A stretch of DNA of 64,000 bases from Axinella damicornis (GCA_963931865.1 OZ007518.1:2703994-2767993); one strand, 5' to 3'; positions 51,545-61,718 are shown, numbered from the stretch's first letter. The notes: generated by a model not told the origin, from the letters alone. Translations and numbers: made by a program.

Positions 51545-52107
51545 TAGCCTCGAACCCAGGCGCGGAGGAGGGGGAAAAGAGCACCTGGTATCCACTGTTT
51601 GCGCATGCGCTTAATTATTACATAAAACCACGTGGATTTATGCAGATGACGTCGCAAAACTATCCAAGTATAAACAACGAAACCACGAAGACATGATCGC
51701 AGCTTTGACTCTCACGTTTGGAACTTGGTCTGTCATCAGTGCCATGATGGATGAGACTACAATGACTACTCTGTCATCTCGGGCAAGCTTCACATCAAAC
51801 ACGAACGGTGTAACACAATGACTTACCAAAACCAGTGCGTAGACAGAGTCTATTCGTATACTCACTTCAGAGTCGGGTTCGAGCGTCATCGCTGCACACC
51901 CAAGTCACTGAAGGTACGAAACAGCCTTGTCTACATCTTGAATAAAGTCGCCATTATTGACAAAATACAGTTACGAACACATATCTGACATCAACAAGCC
52001 ACGGGAATGATGCGGTCTTATCCGGGATTCCCGGAAATTAAGTGCATGCGCAAACAGTGGATACCAGGCGCTCTTTTCCCCCTCCTCCGCGCCTGGGTTC
52101 GAGGCTA
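51545..52107. mobile_element. TAGCCTCG-type element, 563 bp, arms about 65 bp
   Basis: The arms TAGCCTCGAACCCAGGCGCG ... GTATCCACTGTTTGCGCATG are almost perfectly complementary at both ends. The flank GCTACAGAT (51536-51544) resembles GTTACAGAT (52109-52117). The interior has an 83-codon minus-strand ORF with no recognised domain. The one-ended fragment at 22796-22860 shares the arm GGTATCCACTGCTTGCGCATG. Confidence 0.85.
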
Positions 52108-52184
52108 GGTTACAGATTTGATCAATAGGCATGGCAGTAGTTTTGTTGGGGTAGCTTCAAACCTAGGTCAGACCTTCTCAGGAG

Positions 52185-52837
52185 TCAGACCACAGTTTGA
52201 CCAGGATAATATCCAACACGCTCTCTTGCAGGTCCACTTTCAGTCGTATCCATAGCGGCCTATAATACAGTGCCGTCTTTGGTAGCTGGGGCTCCACCCA
52301 ATCAACAATGCCTATTCCGGTCAAGCAACAAGATGCGGCAAAGTGTTCAGTTCAGTGACGCATGTACGAAACCTATCCAGCTGAATACATTCAGATTCAC
52401 ATTAGGGATTATCCATTCAGGTCCAATTAGTCATATAATAAGTGCAGTTAAATTTATCACAGCAGAAGAGTACCATTAGGTGTGTAGGAAGGCCAACTAC
52501 TACATATAGATTCGGGAATGCATGGGTACAAGTTCATTTATACTGCCTTCTACACGTGGTTAACACTGTGTGGTAATAATGCTACACATAAAACGGTGGT
52601 ACAAATTTGTTTACAAGGATCTCCCTACTTCATATTACGTTTATTTGACAGCCAATATACAGAGCAACAGTAAAATGGCCTAAAACTTACTGTCCCGAGT
52701 ACCCGCTGTCCAGGATAGGTCGAGACATCGCTCAGAGCCCCACACCCAAGTAAGTGGTCAGCCGCTTTTTCGTCCAACAGCTCCATAAATACTTGAAAAG
52801 ACGCGCCAAAGTCCATGACAAAACCATCTCTAGGCAT
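52185..52837 (-). CDS. Small two-exon gene candidate, 73 aa, unknown function
   Basis: Exon 1 (52691-52837) starts MPRDGFVMDFGASFQVFMEL and ends GQRVLGT at donor ACA/GTAAGT. Exon 2 (52185-52259) starts at acceptor TATTATAG and ends RVGYYPGQTVV at TGA. Both junctions are phase 0. The only self-similarity is TYPGQRV against YYPGQTV. The flanking GC-rich sequence up to block copy 2 could be a promoter. I recognise no domain, and it may be the first part of a longer gene. Confidence 0.35.
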
Positions 52838-53009
52838 TGCTGTACTATCTGCATCAGTTCTTTTAGAAAAAGAGCGTCTGCTGCTTCGGTGAGAGACCTC
52901 TCACACACCGACTCTCAAACCTGCCTCGTGGCAGCCATTTTGAAAGACACGCCCACTTCCGCTGCAAATAAATCTTGTAAAATTTGGACGGTTGCGATTC
53001 GACTGAACA

Positions 53010-54176
53010 TTGCAGCGCGCGGCGTACTCAGCGCATGACTGTCATGTGACCGTTGAACAAACGAATGTTGTGTGTTGTCTCGCGGGCGAGACTCTCACAC
53101 GGGCAGGACAGAGCTCTGACAGTAGGCAGACGTTCGAGGCAACTCCGAACAGATGGTAAGTCATAGTATGCTATCTTGGGAGCGAATTTAATGGCGTAGC
53201 AGGACTATTAAACACTTTCCATGTGACGTGTTGAGTGTAGCTAGCTACTAGTCTCGGTACCGAGACTATGTAGCTACGTACTACGTTCAGCAAGCTTTGT
53301 GTGTAACCTCACTCACTGCATGCAAGTCTTGGCCTGAGATGAATGTACAGGAGTGCTGTGTTGGTGTCACACTACAATTATCTCTCCTCTTTGCAGCTGT
53401 ATGCCCAAAGAATTATCAAGTCTCCTGTCACACAGCCTTATAACTGTATTATAATCATGCTATTACGATTGTACATTATGTGCATTGCTTGTTGCGATCA
53501 ATGTAGTGTCTTATATCGAGTACCATGCAGCTGCCTGATCTTAAGTGGTGTAGACTCCGCCCACAATAACTATTTTGAGGGTGTGCCCAGCAGTTTTCAC
53601 GTGACTGTCATTTGATAATGGCCGCATAGAGACAGTGGTAGACTGTAGAGCGTTACCGATTATACGCAAAACTTCCCGAGAAGCTAGTGAGTTTCTGTGT
53701 ACCATGAAGGTCTTAGCTTGTATAGCTCTATTAGTCTACCGCGTAGATTTCTCGTTCATGGATGCTGAAGTTCGTTATTGACGGTTGAAGTTCTACCTGG
53801 GGTGGCCAACTCACGCCTGGCTGGCTTGGTTAGGTATGTTCCTGAGCGAGCTAGGCTAATCTACGCGTCCAAAAGATAGAACCAAGTGAGTCTTTCAATA
53901 TGCAACCTTAAAAGTTAGAGTTCGTGATGTGTACGTTTTGCGTATCTTGGGCCAAAAACTTGGCTGGGTGTGGCTCAACTTGTGGCGTCCTCCTTGCTCA
54001 CGTGAGCGCTATCCCAGAGAAATTATATAATTTTCATGAAGACTAGACATACTTCTACCCATAAAATATGTTTGGTTTTGATACAGTCTAACTTATTGGA
54101 GAAATTGCTAAAAGAATATAGCATTATCACTTTTCACCAGAAATTGGCCTGACCCAGACCTTACATACAGTGAGTA
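53010..54176 (+). repeat. Duplicated block, copy 2, without the transposon insertions
   Basis: This aligns with 17616-21245 apart from the two insertions there, with only scattered substitutions. It therefore preserves the empty sites of both transposons. Its right flank is the (GGGAGGGAGAGGTGGGG) minisatellite and the SH2 exon of the DAPP1-like gene. Confidence 0.9.
53153..53615 (+). CDS. Possible split-start small ORF inside the block, 73 codons
   Basis: Exon 1 ends in ATG/GTAAGT (53153-53155, donor at 53156). A 241-bp intron ends in CTCTTTGCAG (53396). Exon 2, 53397-53615, continues in frame as LYAQRIIKSPVTQPYN ... SSFHVTVI, stop TGA. In copy 1 the same parts exist (ATG at 17768-17770, last codons at 20485-20698) with few residue changes, but a transposon splits exon 2 just after its fourth base. 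The splice signals are good; coding status is uncertain and no family is recognised. Confidence 0.35.
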
Positions 54177-54335
54177 AGGCGGGAGGGAGAGGTGGGGGAA
54201 GGTGGAGGGAGAGGTGGGGGAAGGTGGGAGGGAGAGGTGGGGTAAGGCGGGAGGGAGAGGTGGGGGAAGGTGGGAGGGAGAGGTGGGGTAAGGCGGGAGG
54301 GAGAGGTGGGGGAAGGTGGAGGGAGAACGGGGAGG
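54175..54335. repeat. G-rich minisatellite
   Basis: Tandem units of GGCGGGAGGGAGAGGTGGGG(GAA), with TAAGG and GAAGG variants alternating, abut the right end of block copy 2. Confidence 0.9.
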
Positions 54336-54399
54336 AAGGGGAGAAATAGAAGGGAGCAGAGGATGATAAGATGGGTGTCAAATGAAGAGCTGATCACAT

Positions 54400-54730
54400 G
54401 AGCTACACATCTCATAATGTCAGTGAGTCAGCTGATCACATGACCTACCTTACAGATTGTCAGTGAGTCAGCTGATCACATGATATACACACCTCACAGT
54501 GTCAGTGAGTCAGCTGATCACATGACATACATGTAGCTCACAGAGTGTCAGTTGGTCAGTTGATCACATGAGCCACCTCAAAGAGAGTGTCAGGCGGTCA
54601 GCTGATCACTGTTACTCACATGACCTATCTCACAGACAGTATCAGGGAGTCAGCTTATCTCATGACCTACAGTACCTCACTGGGGGTCAGCTGATCACAT
54701 GACCTACCTCACAGAGAATGTCAGCCTTCA
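54400..54730 (-). repeat. Tandem repeat built from an exon-intron donor junction, about 6 units
   Basis: On the minus strand units of about 50-60 bp read TGACA(T/C)TCTCTGTGAG, then GTAGGTCATGTGATCAGC, then TGACTCAC. The first unit overlaps the end of the SH2 exon (ACATTCTCTGTGAG at 54708-54721) and its donor GTAGGT. Later units keep donor-like CTGTAAG/GTAGGT and CTGTGAG/GTGTGT. Confidence 0.85.
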
Positions 54731-54840
54731 GTGAGTCGGAGTTGGTCAAGCTATCTCGCAGGAGGTAGGTTCCATCAGAGATCTCTCTGGACATGAGCAT
54801 GCTCTCTGCAATGTGTCGCGATATGCCACGATGGTACCAC
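54708..54840 (-). pseudogene. First SH2 exon of the DAPP1-like gene, separated from the rest
   Basis: This minus-strand exon runs from acceptor CCAGACACACAG/G to donor GAG/GTAGGT. It encodes WYHRGISRHIAESMLMSREI and then SDGTYLLRDS, with the SH2 FLVR-like motif (YLLRDS, Arg phosphate binder), ending KADILCE in phase 0. That phase fits the exon at 17406-17520, which begins in phase 0 and completes the SH2 fold. The intron between them would be 37.2 kb and contain other genes. No earlier N-terminal exon was identified. The text alone cannot say whether this is a working giant intron, a rearranged pseudogene or a misassembly. Confidence 0.8.
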
Positions 54841-54844
54841 CTGT

Positions 54845-55080
54845 GTGTCTGGGTGTGCATGTGTGTGTGGGTGTGAGTGTGCGTGTGTGTGTGTGTGTGT
54901 GTGTGTAGGTGATAGGTAGAACATTGTGTGTTTGTGAGATGCACGTTAGGGTACATGTATGACGAATGTGTGTGTGTGCGTATGTGTGTGTGTGTAGGTG
55001 TGTGTTGGTGTGTGTGTGTATGTGTGTGTGTGTGTAGGTGTGTGTTGGTGTGTGTGTGTATGTGTGTGTGTGTGTGCCCA
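54845..55080. repeat. (GT)n microsatellite, interrupted
   Basis: GT-rich arrays with GTAGGTGTGTGTTGG interruptions, duplicated at 54985-55030 and 55030-55075. On the minus strand the CA array leads into the SH2 exon acceptor at 54841. Confidence 0.9.
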
Positions 55081-55589
55081 TGTGCAGATGGTGAGCTCCC
55101 GTTTCGCGTGGACAATGCGAACACTCTGGCCTCCAGACCTCGACAGATATAACAAACAAGGGCTTAGAGATTCTTGATTGTCCACCATCTGTCTACCAGA
55201 CATCACCGTACGCGACCATGCAGATCTCCCAGGCCTTCGAATTCCCCCTCTGTATCTGCATACTGCAAGCGATCAAAGACTGGAGGTGGGAACTGCCTAG
55301 GAACGAGGCTACGTGCACAAAAACAAACAGTATGACAACAGGCAGGAGTGGAATGTCTCTTTGCCATGTGTCTCATTGTTTTATGCAAGCTGAGTGCAAC
55401 AAGAATACTGAGTTTTACAGAGGTATGCAAGCTGAGTGCATCAAGAATACTGAGTTTTACACCACTGAGGTAAACCTTTAATGGTGCCAGTGTGAAGTGT
55501 CAGCTCGTCAAGATCCATGATCCATGCAACAGTGTACGTAGCTACAAAGTCCCCAATGCTGGTGAGGGATAGGACTTCAAGGGGTGGTG
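55081..55589. other. No gene recognised
   Basis: 'ATGCAAGCTGAGTGCA(A/T)CAAGAATACTGAGTTTTACA' is duplicated at 55382-55462. Any N-terminal exon of the DAPP1-like gene should be in or beyond this stretch. Confidence 0.45.
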
Positions 55590-55635
55590 TAGCCTCGGTC
55601 CCAGGCTCTCTCCTCAGAGCCTGGGAACGAGGCTA
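55590..55635. mobile_element. 46-bp TAGCCTCG foldback with 9-bp target duplication
   Basis: TAGCCTCGGTCCCAGGCTCT pairs with AGAGCCTGGGAACGAGGCTA. A perfect direct repeat, GGGGTGGTG, flanks it (55581-55589, 55636-55644). Confidence 0.92.
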
Positions 55636-55901
55636 GGGGTGGTGGTGATGGTGGGAGGGAAGTAAATGACCCCACACCTTCTAGCTATGTTATGACCACA
55701 CTGACTACTGGGCATCCACCACATTAATGTCTAAACCTCAAGTAGTGGGTAGAATACCTCCAAAAGCTTACTATGCTATGCATGACTTCAAAATAATCTA
55801 AGTCACTAGACTCGACTCTGTCTAGTGTATTTGCAACAGTTGAATGGAAAAAGCATTCAGTCCTACACGTAATGGAGGAATACTGACCTCACCCTCATTC
55901 C

Positions 55902-56620
55902 TAGTCTCGTGCCCAGACCACACCCCCCGAGGGGAGAGACGGTCTGGTGAACGAAGTCGAATTTCTTGGGCTTGAAGCATACTACGGAATGTGTAATCAT
56001 TGTATAATCTCATGGTGTTAAGTGCCTGCGAAAGCGTCTGCAGAAGGCTCCCGTGTCGACCAAGCGCGATCATGGCTATTCATATCTGGAGAGAAGGTGT
56101 ACTAACCTTTTGCTGCTCACCCATGGCCCATAGAAGATTTTTGAAGCATCCTTCGCCGTCTATGGAATCTGCTTCCCGTTCGTTTGGCAGTCCTTTCAGG
56201 CACTTTACTGGGGTCAAATGCGAGAACGGCCCCTTGGGGCTAAGGCCAGCATTTGCTTGCACGTAGAGGGGCCCCTTCGTTGTACTTGATCCCTTTGCTG
56301 ACCTCGCTTCCAAAGCTCTCAACTTGATCCTTCATAAGCGATGTCACAGGGCGCACAATCGAGCGCAAAAGTCTTCAGAAGTTGTCGCCACGACGTAGCG
56401 TTGCCTTACACAGTCAGCGCTAAGGGCAAACTGGCCTGGCAAAGGCTCTTGGCTGTTGTCTTCTCCATGCTTATGAGTATTCAAAGCGATTACTACGTAA
56501 TTATTAACAATCTCGCGATCTCATTGGTCCTTACCGCATTCCGGTAATAAGCCCAAGAAATTCGACTTCGTTCACCAGACCGTCTCTCCCCTCGGGGGGT
56601 GTGGTCTGGGCACGAGACTA
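55902..56620. mobile_element. MULE-like foldback element, 719 bp, TAGTCTCG termini, 9-bp target duplication
   Basis: The arms TAGTCTCGTGCCCAGACCAC ... CGAATTTCTTGGGCTT at both ends are about 75 bp and nearly perfect. A direct repeat, CCTCATTCC, flanks it (55893-55901, 56621-56629), and copy S1 has the single CCTCATTCC empty site near 12803. The interior shows ORFs of up to 88 codons with no transposase motif. Confidence 0.95.
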
Positions 56621-56671
56621 CCTCATTCCAAAGCTTCAGAAGGAGCATGCCAATTTCACAAAATAGCCTGC

Positions 56672-56737
56672 TAGTCTCGCAGGCCAGCCTCTCGCCACAC
56701 CCACTGTGGTGTGGCGAGAGGCTGGCCCGCGAGACTA
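56672..56737. mobile_element. 66-bp palindromic element, TAGTCTCG termini, 9-bp target duplication
   Basis: TAGTCTCGCAGGCCAGCCTC meets GAGGCTGGCCCGCGAGACTA around a 10-base loop. A direct repeat, ATAGCCTGC, flanks it (56663-56671, 56738-56746). S1 lacks the insertion. Confidence 0.93.
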
Positions 56738-57745
56738 ATAGCCTGCACTACAGGAAGTCTGCACAGTATCAGTCTTGAACCCGTTTACTTGACAACAGCC
56801 GTGACCTTTGAACCGCGGAGGCGCGCGCAACCGGAAGCGGGTTTAAATACTGAATTTGTGGCAAGTTTTGGCGGGAAGTCGGGATGGCACACTCGCTAAG
56901 CACTTGCTTTACAGCCTGGGGGTTGAGTGTTCGTCTCCCCAATAACCGAGTACGAGTCTGGGCCACTCCGTACATACCGGTTCCTGACTTCCCCGCCTAG
57001 CAGCCGGAGTACGCCGGTTCCCATCTGACCACCGAAGCTAAAGAAAGGTGTTCTGGTTGAAAGCAGGTTAGCCTCCTGTGATTCCAGTCACCGACGCCTA
57101 TCCAGCGCTCCTGAGGCTTACACTTCGGTGTCTGACCTGTCACGGAGGGGTAGGTGTGTTGCTAGGTTGTATTTTTTTCTTTTTTTCCCCCTTCTTTTTT
57201 TTCTTTTGGTTGAGTGTTCATTCAGGGCTGCTATATACTATATATAGTATAAGTATAGCTTATTCTTTTTTTTTCTTTTCTTTTTTCCCCCCTTTCTTTT
57301 TTTGTTCTTTTGGGTGTGTTCAATCGGGGCTGCTAGACTATATAGGCTTATTCTTTTTTTTTCTTCCGTTTCTTTTTTCCCCCCTTTCTTTTTTTTCTTT
57401 TGGGTGTGTTCATTTGGGGCTGCTACAAGTAGACAATTATAGGCTTATTTTTTTCCCCTTTCTTTTGGGTGTGTTCATTCGGGGCTGCAACAAGTGTAGG
57501 CTTATTCTCCCTTCAGCTGAGTTTGCTGTTCCTCTATATACAGTTGCAATATTGTTTCCTTTCACATGACTTATAGTTATCGACACATGCGTATCCCCGC
57601 CCCCACTGATAGACAGCTGTTCACACTAGGAGATTTTCTATTCAGCTATAGCACGTTTATTCACACAATCATAACATAGCCATTCACAGATCGTGCTTTA
57701 TGTTGCAAAGTCATAAAACCTAGCCGGCCCCTAGTAACATAGTAA

Positions 57746-59010
57746 CCTAGTAACAGTATTGTGTGGCCCATGGGGAATAAACACAGGACCTAATTATCAC
57801 TGCAGCCGTCATCGCCTGAAGTAGATTCTGATAAGAGTTATATAGCATGCAACTAATAATTTCAGGGTGCAGGGAGGGTCTTGTCAGGTAAATTGTCTGA
57901 TGCCAGTGTACGACCTCAGTTTCAGCTGAAGATTATGTCAAAAACATGCACCGTCCAAATGGGTCAGCCTGTACAGCTCTATATGGAGGTAGGTAAGAGA
58001 AAAGTAAGTTTGTGAATATGTATGACTTGCAACTTTGGGGCGCCTGCAAATTAATTTTAACTGCATGCCTGTATTACTATGATATGAAAAGACTAGCACC
58101 ACCTCCAGTCCATAATTATATAGATATATTATCGATCATTATGCAGAAGTATAGGCTGCGCCAAAAGCCCTTTCATTTCTGAAAGTGGGTATAATAATAA
58201 TGTATTGCCTCACACGGAAGTATGCACACAATTCGCGGAGGTGGTCACGGCTCCAGCTGATTTTTGCTAGTGACTGTACAGCATTCGAAGGTATGGGGCT
58301 CACCATAACAAGGAAGAATTGCTAGATTAGCAATGCGAGGGCCATGGAATTACAATACTGTCCGGAATCTCATCCCTTGTTGTGATCATGACAATTGTAT
58401 GATGTAGAATCTACATCACTACAAGTGGTTATTGGTCCGGCAGGAAGTAGGGCAATGGTTAGGGTATATTAGAGTCAGGTCCAGCTAGTTTTGAATGCAC
58501 ATATGTGTGTCGGTTACCTATACTTCCTGCCACATAGTGTATTTGCTATATGCCCCGTGTGCATGCACGCAGCAAGGGTAGAGTGATTGGTTTATCTGTG
58601 GAATTACAATACTGTCCGGAATCTCATCCCTTGTTGTAATCATGATAATTGTATGATGTGCAATCTACGTCACTCCAATACGGTCGGAGTTATTGTTCGG
58701 ACAAGTGGTTATTGGTCCGGCAGGAAGTAGGGCAATGATTAGGGTATATTAGAGCCAGGTCCAGCTAGTGCTGAATGCACATAATGTGTGTCAGTTACCT
58801 ATACTTAAAGTATGTATCTACTTCCTGCCACATAGTGTATTGCTATATATACCCCGTGTGCATGCACGCAGCAGGGGTAGAGTGATTGGTTTGTCTGTGG
58901 AATTACAATACTGTCCGGAATCTCATCCCTTGTTGTGATCATGATAATTGTATGATGTAGAATCTACGTCACTCCAATACGGTCTGAGATATTGTTTACA
59001 AGTGGTTATT
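57746..59010. repeat. No gene; imperfect tandem triplication of about 255-300 bp
   Basis: 'TGGAATTACAATACTGTCCGG' starts units at 58345, 58599 and 58898, each followed by 'ATCTCATCCCTTGTTGTGATC' and 'GGTCCGGCAGGAAGTAGGGC'. The third unit is cut off near 59000 by the hAT-like remnant. Confidence 0.85.
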
Positions 59011-59200
59011 ATGTACTGGGTCCCCCAGGGGCGGATACAGGATTTGTGAAAGAGGTGGGACCCAGTACATAATAGCACACTTACACGCTGCCGGAGACAG
59101 TGCATAGTGGTGCTTAGAACCGATCAGTTATCAGGATGGGCTCTCGTGGCACCTTCGTGCTTTGCACTGCAAGTTCCAGATGTATGAGGATTGCAGGTCC
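59010..59200. mobile_element. hAT-like remnant
   Basis: CAGGGGCGGATACAGGATTTG at 59027 is a hAT-type terminus. 'TTATGTACTGGGTCCC' (about 59008-59025) and 'GGGACCCAGTACATAAT' (about 59057-59073) form an inverted repeat around it. 59125-59195 matches the interior of the 8926-9483 element in inverse orientation (CAGTTATCAGGATGGGCTC; TTCCAGATGTATGAGGAT). The right terminus is not clear. Confidence 0.65.
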
Positions 59201-59440
59201 CGCAGGGCAGCCATGTGCTTCTTCCTTGCTCAAATAAGTGCCACGTGCTAGGACATGATGGTGGGTGTAGTCGACTCAGCGCTCACTCATCGTTCAAGTA
59301 AATAACTTATGTAGCTAGCTAGTTACATAGTTGCTGGTATGAGTGAGTTCAGCTTCAGTGAAGAATGACGATTTCCACAGGTAAATCATGCCCAGTGCAT
59401 TGGCTCGTGCACCAACCGAATAAATATTTCAAGAGGTTTG
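59201..59440. other. No gene recognised
   Basis: This is unassigned sequence between the hAT-like remnant and the hammerhead-like motif. 'TTGGCTCGTGCACCAACCGAATA' at about 59400 resembles 'TTGGCTCGTGCACTTACCGAATA' at 2981-3003, probably another dispersed repeat. Confidence 0.4.
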
Positions 59441-59443
59441 AAA

Positions 59444-59480
59444 CAGACGTTTCGGCCACTATACAGTGGCCCTCATCAGT
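59444..59480 (-). ncRNA. Candidate minimal hammerhead ribozyme core (Penelope-like type)
   Basis: The minus strand reads CTGATGA, then a stem (GGGCCAC TGTATA GTGGCC), then GAAA, then CGTC. This is the order CUGAUGA / stem II / GAAA / GUC of a hammerhead with a very short stem III. Only about two base pairs of stem I (CA against TG) are evident next to the core, so activity is uncertain. Such motifs are known at the termini of Penelope-like retroelements. Confidence 0.45.
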
Positions 59481-59601
59481 GAAAATACACACAATGCGGA
59501 CAACACAAGTCTAAATACAGTAACGGAAAGGGGTGGGGTAAATGGCGGCAAATCATATTCAAGAGTAGAGACGTACTGTACAGTAGTCAGAGACATTTAG
59601 C

Positions 59602-59659
59602 TTGCTGTGTGCCAGTGTGTATAGTGTATGTGTGTCAGTTCAAGCCTCGCTTGTGGTCG

Positions 59660-59698
<39 letters not shown>

Positions 59699-60050
59699 GG
59701 ATGTGCCCTGTGTTCCCCCCTACGTATGTGTGTGTGTGTGGTGTGTGGGGGGGGGGGGGGGGGTGTCCATGTATGCATGTGTGTGTCTACCATACGCACT
59801 CTAGTCAAGAGTCCTGCATCAATTAATACACAGTACCTTCCAATATGTTTCGCTCTTCGGACACTCTTTTTCCACCAAATAATAGCTGTATAACTAGCTT
59901 GAAAGTGTACAGCCTGTGAACCGGATGCTTGTCACTGATGTATGTGTGTGTGTGTGTTCTGGGGAGGGGGGTGAATATATGTGGAGATACTATGCCACCA
60001 TCTATGCTTCCTTGTTCGACATCCTTCACTTATAAATAGGAGGAGTTTTC
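59602..60050 (+). repeat. Poly(G) tracts and a diverged copy of glycohydrolase intron 3
   Basis: G runs lie at 59661-59697 and 59748-59763. From about 59765 to 60020 the text ('CATGTGTGTGTCTACCATACGCACT', 'ACAGTACCTTCCAA', 'CTCTTCGGACACTC', 'TTTCCACCAAATA', 'GGGGAGGGGGGT') follows 11310-11530 in order, inside intron 3 of the glycohydrolase gene. No neighbouring exon sequence is found here. Confidence 0.75.
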
Positions 60051-61718
60051 AATGAGTGGGAGCATGGGAGATCATTGTCCTAAGAATGTGTACGCCCAGC
60101 CTCATTCCCAGGCCTTGGAATGAGGCTAGGTGTGTACTGGACTACATTATATTCTCATGGACATTGTTTAAGGTGGTTGTTTGTAAGTGCATGAAAAAAA
60201 AGCTGGCAATGGCCTTGGAACGAAGTTTATCATCTCTTGGATGTGGTAGTACTACTAGTGAGCCATGTCAACGTATATACATGCAACAAATAACTTGCCT
60301 TATATGGAAGGAATTATGTTATGATACTAACTCTGTGTGGGTCGAATCTTGTTTTGTACATAGATGTCTTTCCGGCTCACTACTGCCATTAATGGCTATA
60401 CTGTCTGAAACACGTGGGTAGCTATGGATTGGTAAACAAATAACTGTCCAGCTGCATGAGTTACTTGTTATCTCAGTTGCAAATATGTAAGATATGACTG
60501 TTTGTTTTAACGTAGCTGCTCTGCTGGTAGCTAGTATCATGCTGAAACTGAAAAGATATATAAGTTTGCTATTACATTATTGTATGTACAATGCTAGCTG
60601 GCAGTGGTAGCTGATAGCTACTTGATTGCTGAGCGGGAAGTGAATCTTGCCGTCTGAGCTGGAAATTTCGGCTAAGGTATGTAGATGTGTGCACTCTTTA
60701 TTAAGATACTCTGAATCTAGGACCTACCATTTGCTATACTCTTCGACTACTGGGAGAGCTATTGGCTCAGCCTAATGCCAGAAATATCACTGGACTGTCT
60801 GATGGATGTAGTCCCTCTAATAGTGAACCCTGACAAAATGATAGTTTTGGTTAGAAATATCACTGGACTGTCTGATGGATGTAGTCCCTCTAATAGTGAA
60901 CCCTGACAAAATGATAGTTTTGGTCACAAATGAAGGGCTGAGAACCAAAGTGGTCTAACCCAAAATCAAGTACTGGAAGTTGCACGAAATGGAGTAAAAC
61001 ATATGCAATGGGTATGAGCATATGACTGAAATTTTCAATTTCTCGAAATTTCAGCAGCTCCTGAAACACATTTTAACAGTATTCTCAAGTTTAGGGGGGC
61101 TAGCTATAGTTCAATGTTTGTGGGTTAGACCACTGTGGTTCTGAGCCCTTCAAATACTCATTGCATGAATGCTGTACTGTGCTGGTCCTGGGAAAGAATC
61201 AGTATACGAGGTGATCTGAATTTACTGTGGCCCTTCATACTTCAGTTCATTTTTTGGTGGAAAAATGCTTGTGTGCGTCTGTGTGTTGGGTTAGTCTAAT
61301 GGGTTAATAAGCACATTGTGTGTTGGGTTAGTCTAATGGGTTAATAAGCACATTGTGTGATTGGGTTAGTCTAATGGGTTAATAAGCACATTGTGTGATT
61401 GTGCTTTATGTTTGTCCGTAATATCTTGCCCATCACTTATTTACACATCATAAATTTGCCGTAACACCATAGGCATAATATGCACTTACTGAAATGGTTT
61501 AACAGATCCCTCTTCCAAATCCAATAGCTTCCTATGAGGCTGCTGCTTTGCATGCATGTATAACCTAGCTACATTTGCACTAGGACATTAATTGTCATCA
61601 TTAATTATTGAGCACTGTCATGTGGGGTTGAGTTTCTATTCCAAATTCAGTAGCTATTTGATCTTTAGCTACATGACTGTGGTTCTTCACAGCTATACAC
61701 AGCAATCTGCAGGCCTAT
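60051..61718. other. Intergenic with short tandem duplications
   Basis: A small foldback (AGCCTCATTCCCAGGCCTTGG ... GAATGAGGCTA) lies at 60093-60128. A 74-bp direct duplication ('GAAATATCACTGGACTG' ... 'GATAGTTTTGGT') occupies 60780-60930. A roughly 43-bp unit ('GGGTTAGTCTAATGGGTTAAT') is present three times at 61285-61405. The right end should hold the promoter of the next gene. Confidence 0.6.

Larger units (their letters stand above)
55715..57745 (+). repeat. Composite repeat S2, second copy
   Basis: This is homologous to 12569-14670 in the same orientation. It lacks the 13635-14462 segment, so 'TTCCTCTATATACA' joins directly to 'GTTGCAATATTGTTTCC', and it has only half of the 12.7-kb palindrome. 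It carries two foldback insertions of its own. It includes the same SINE-like stretch and pyrimidine-rich tail (57170-57500). Confidence 0.88.
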
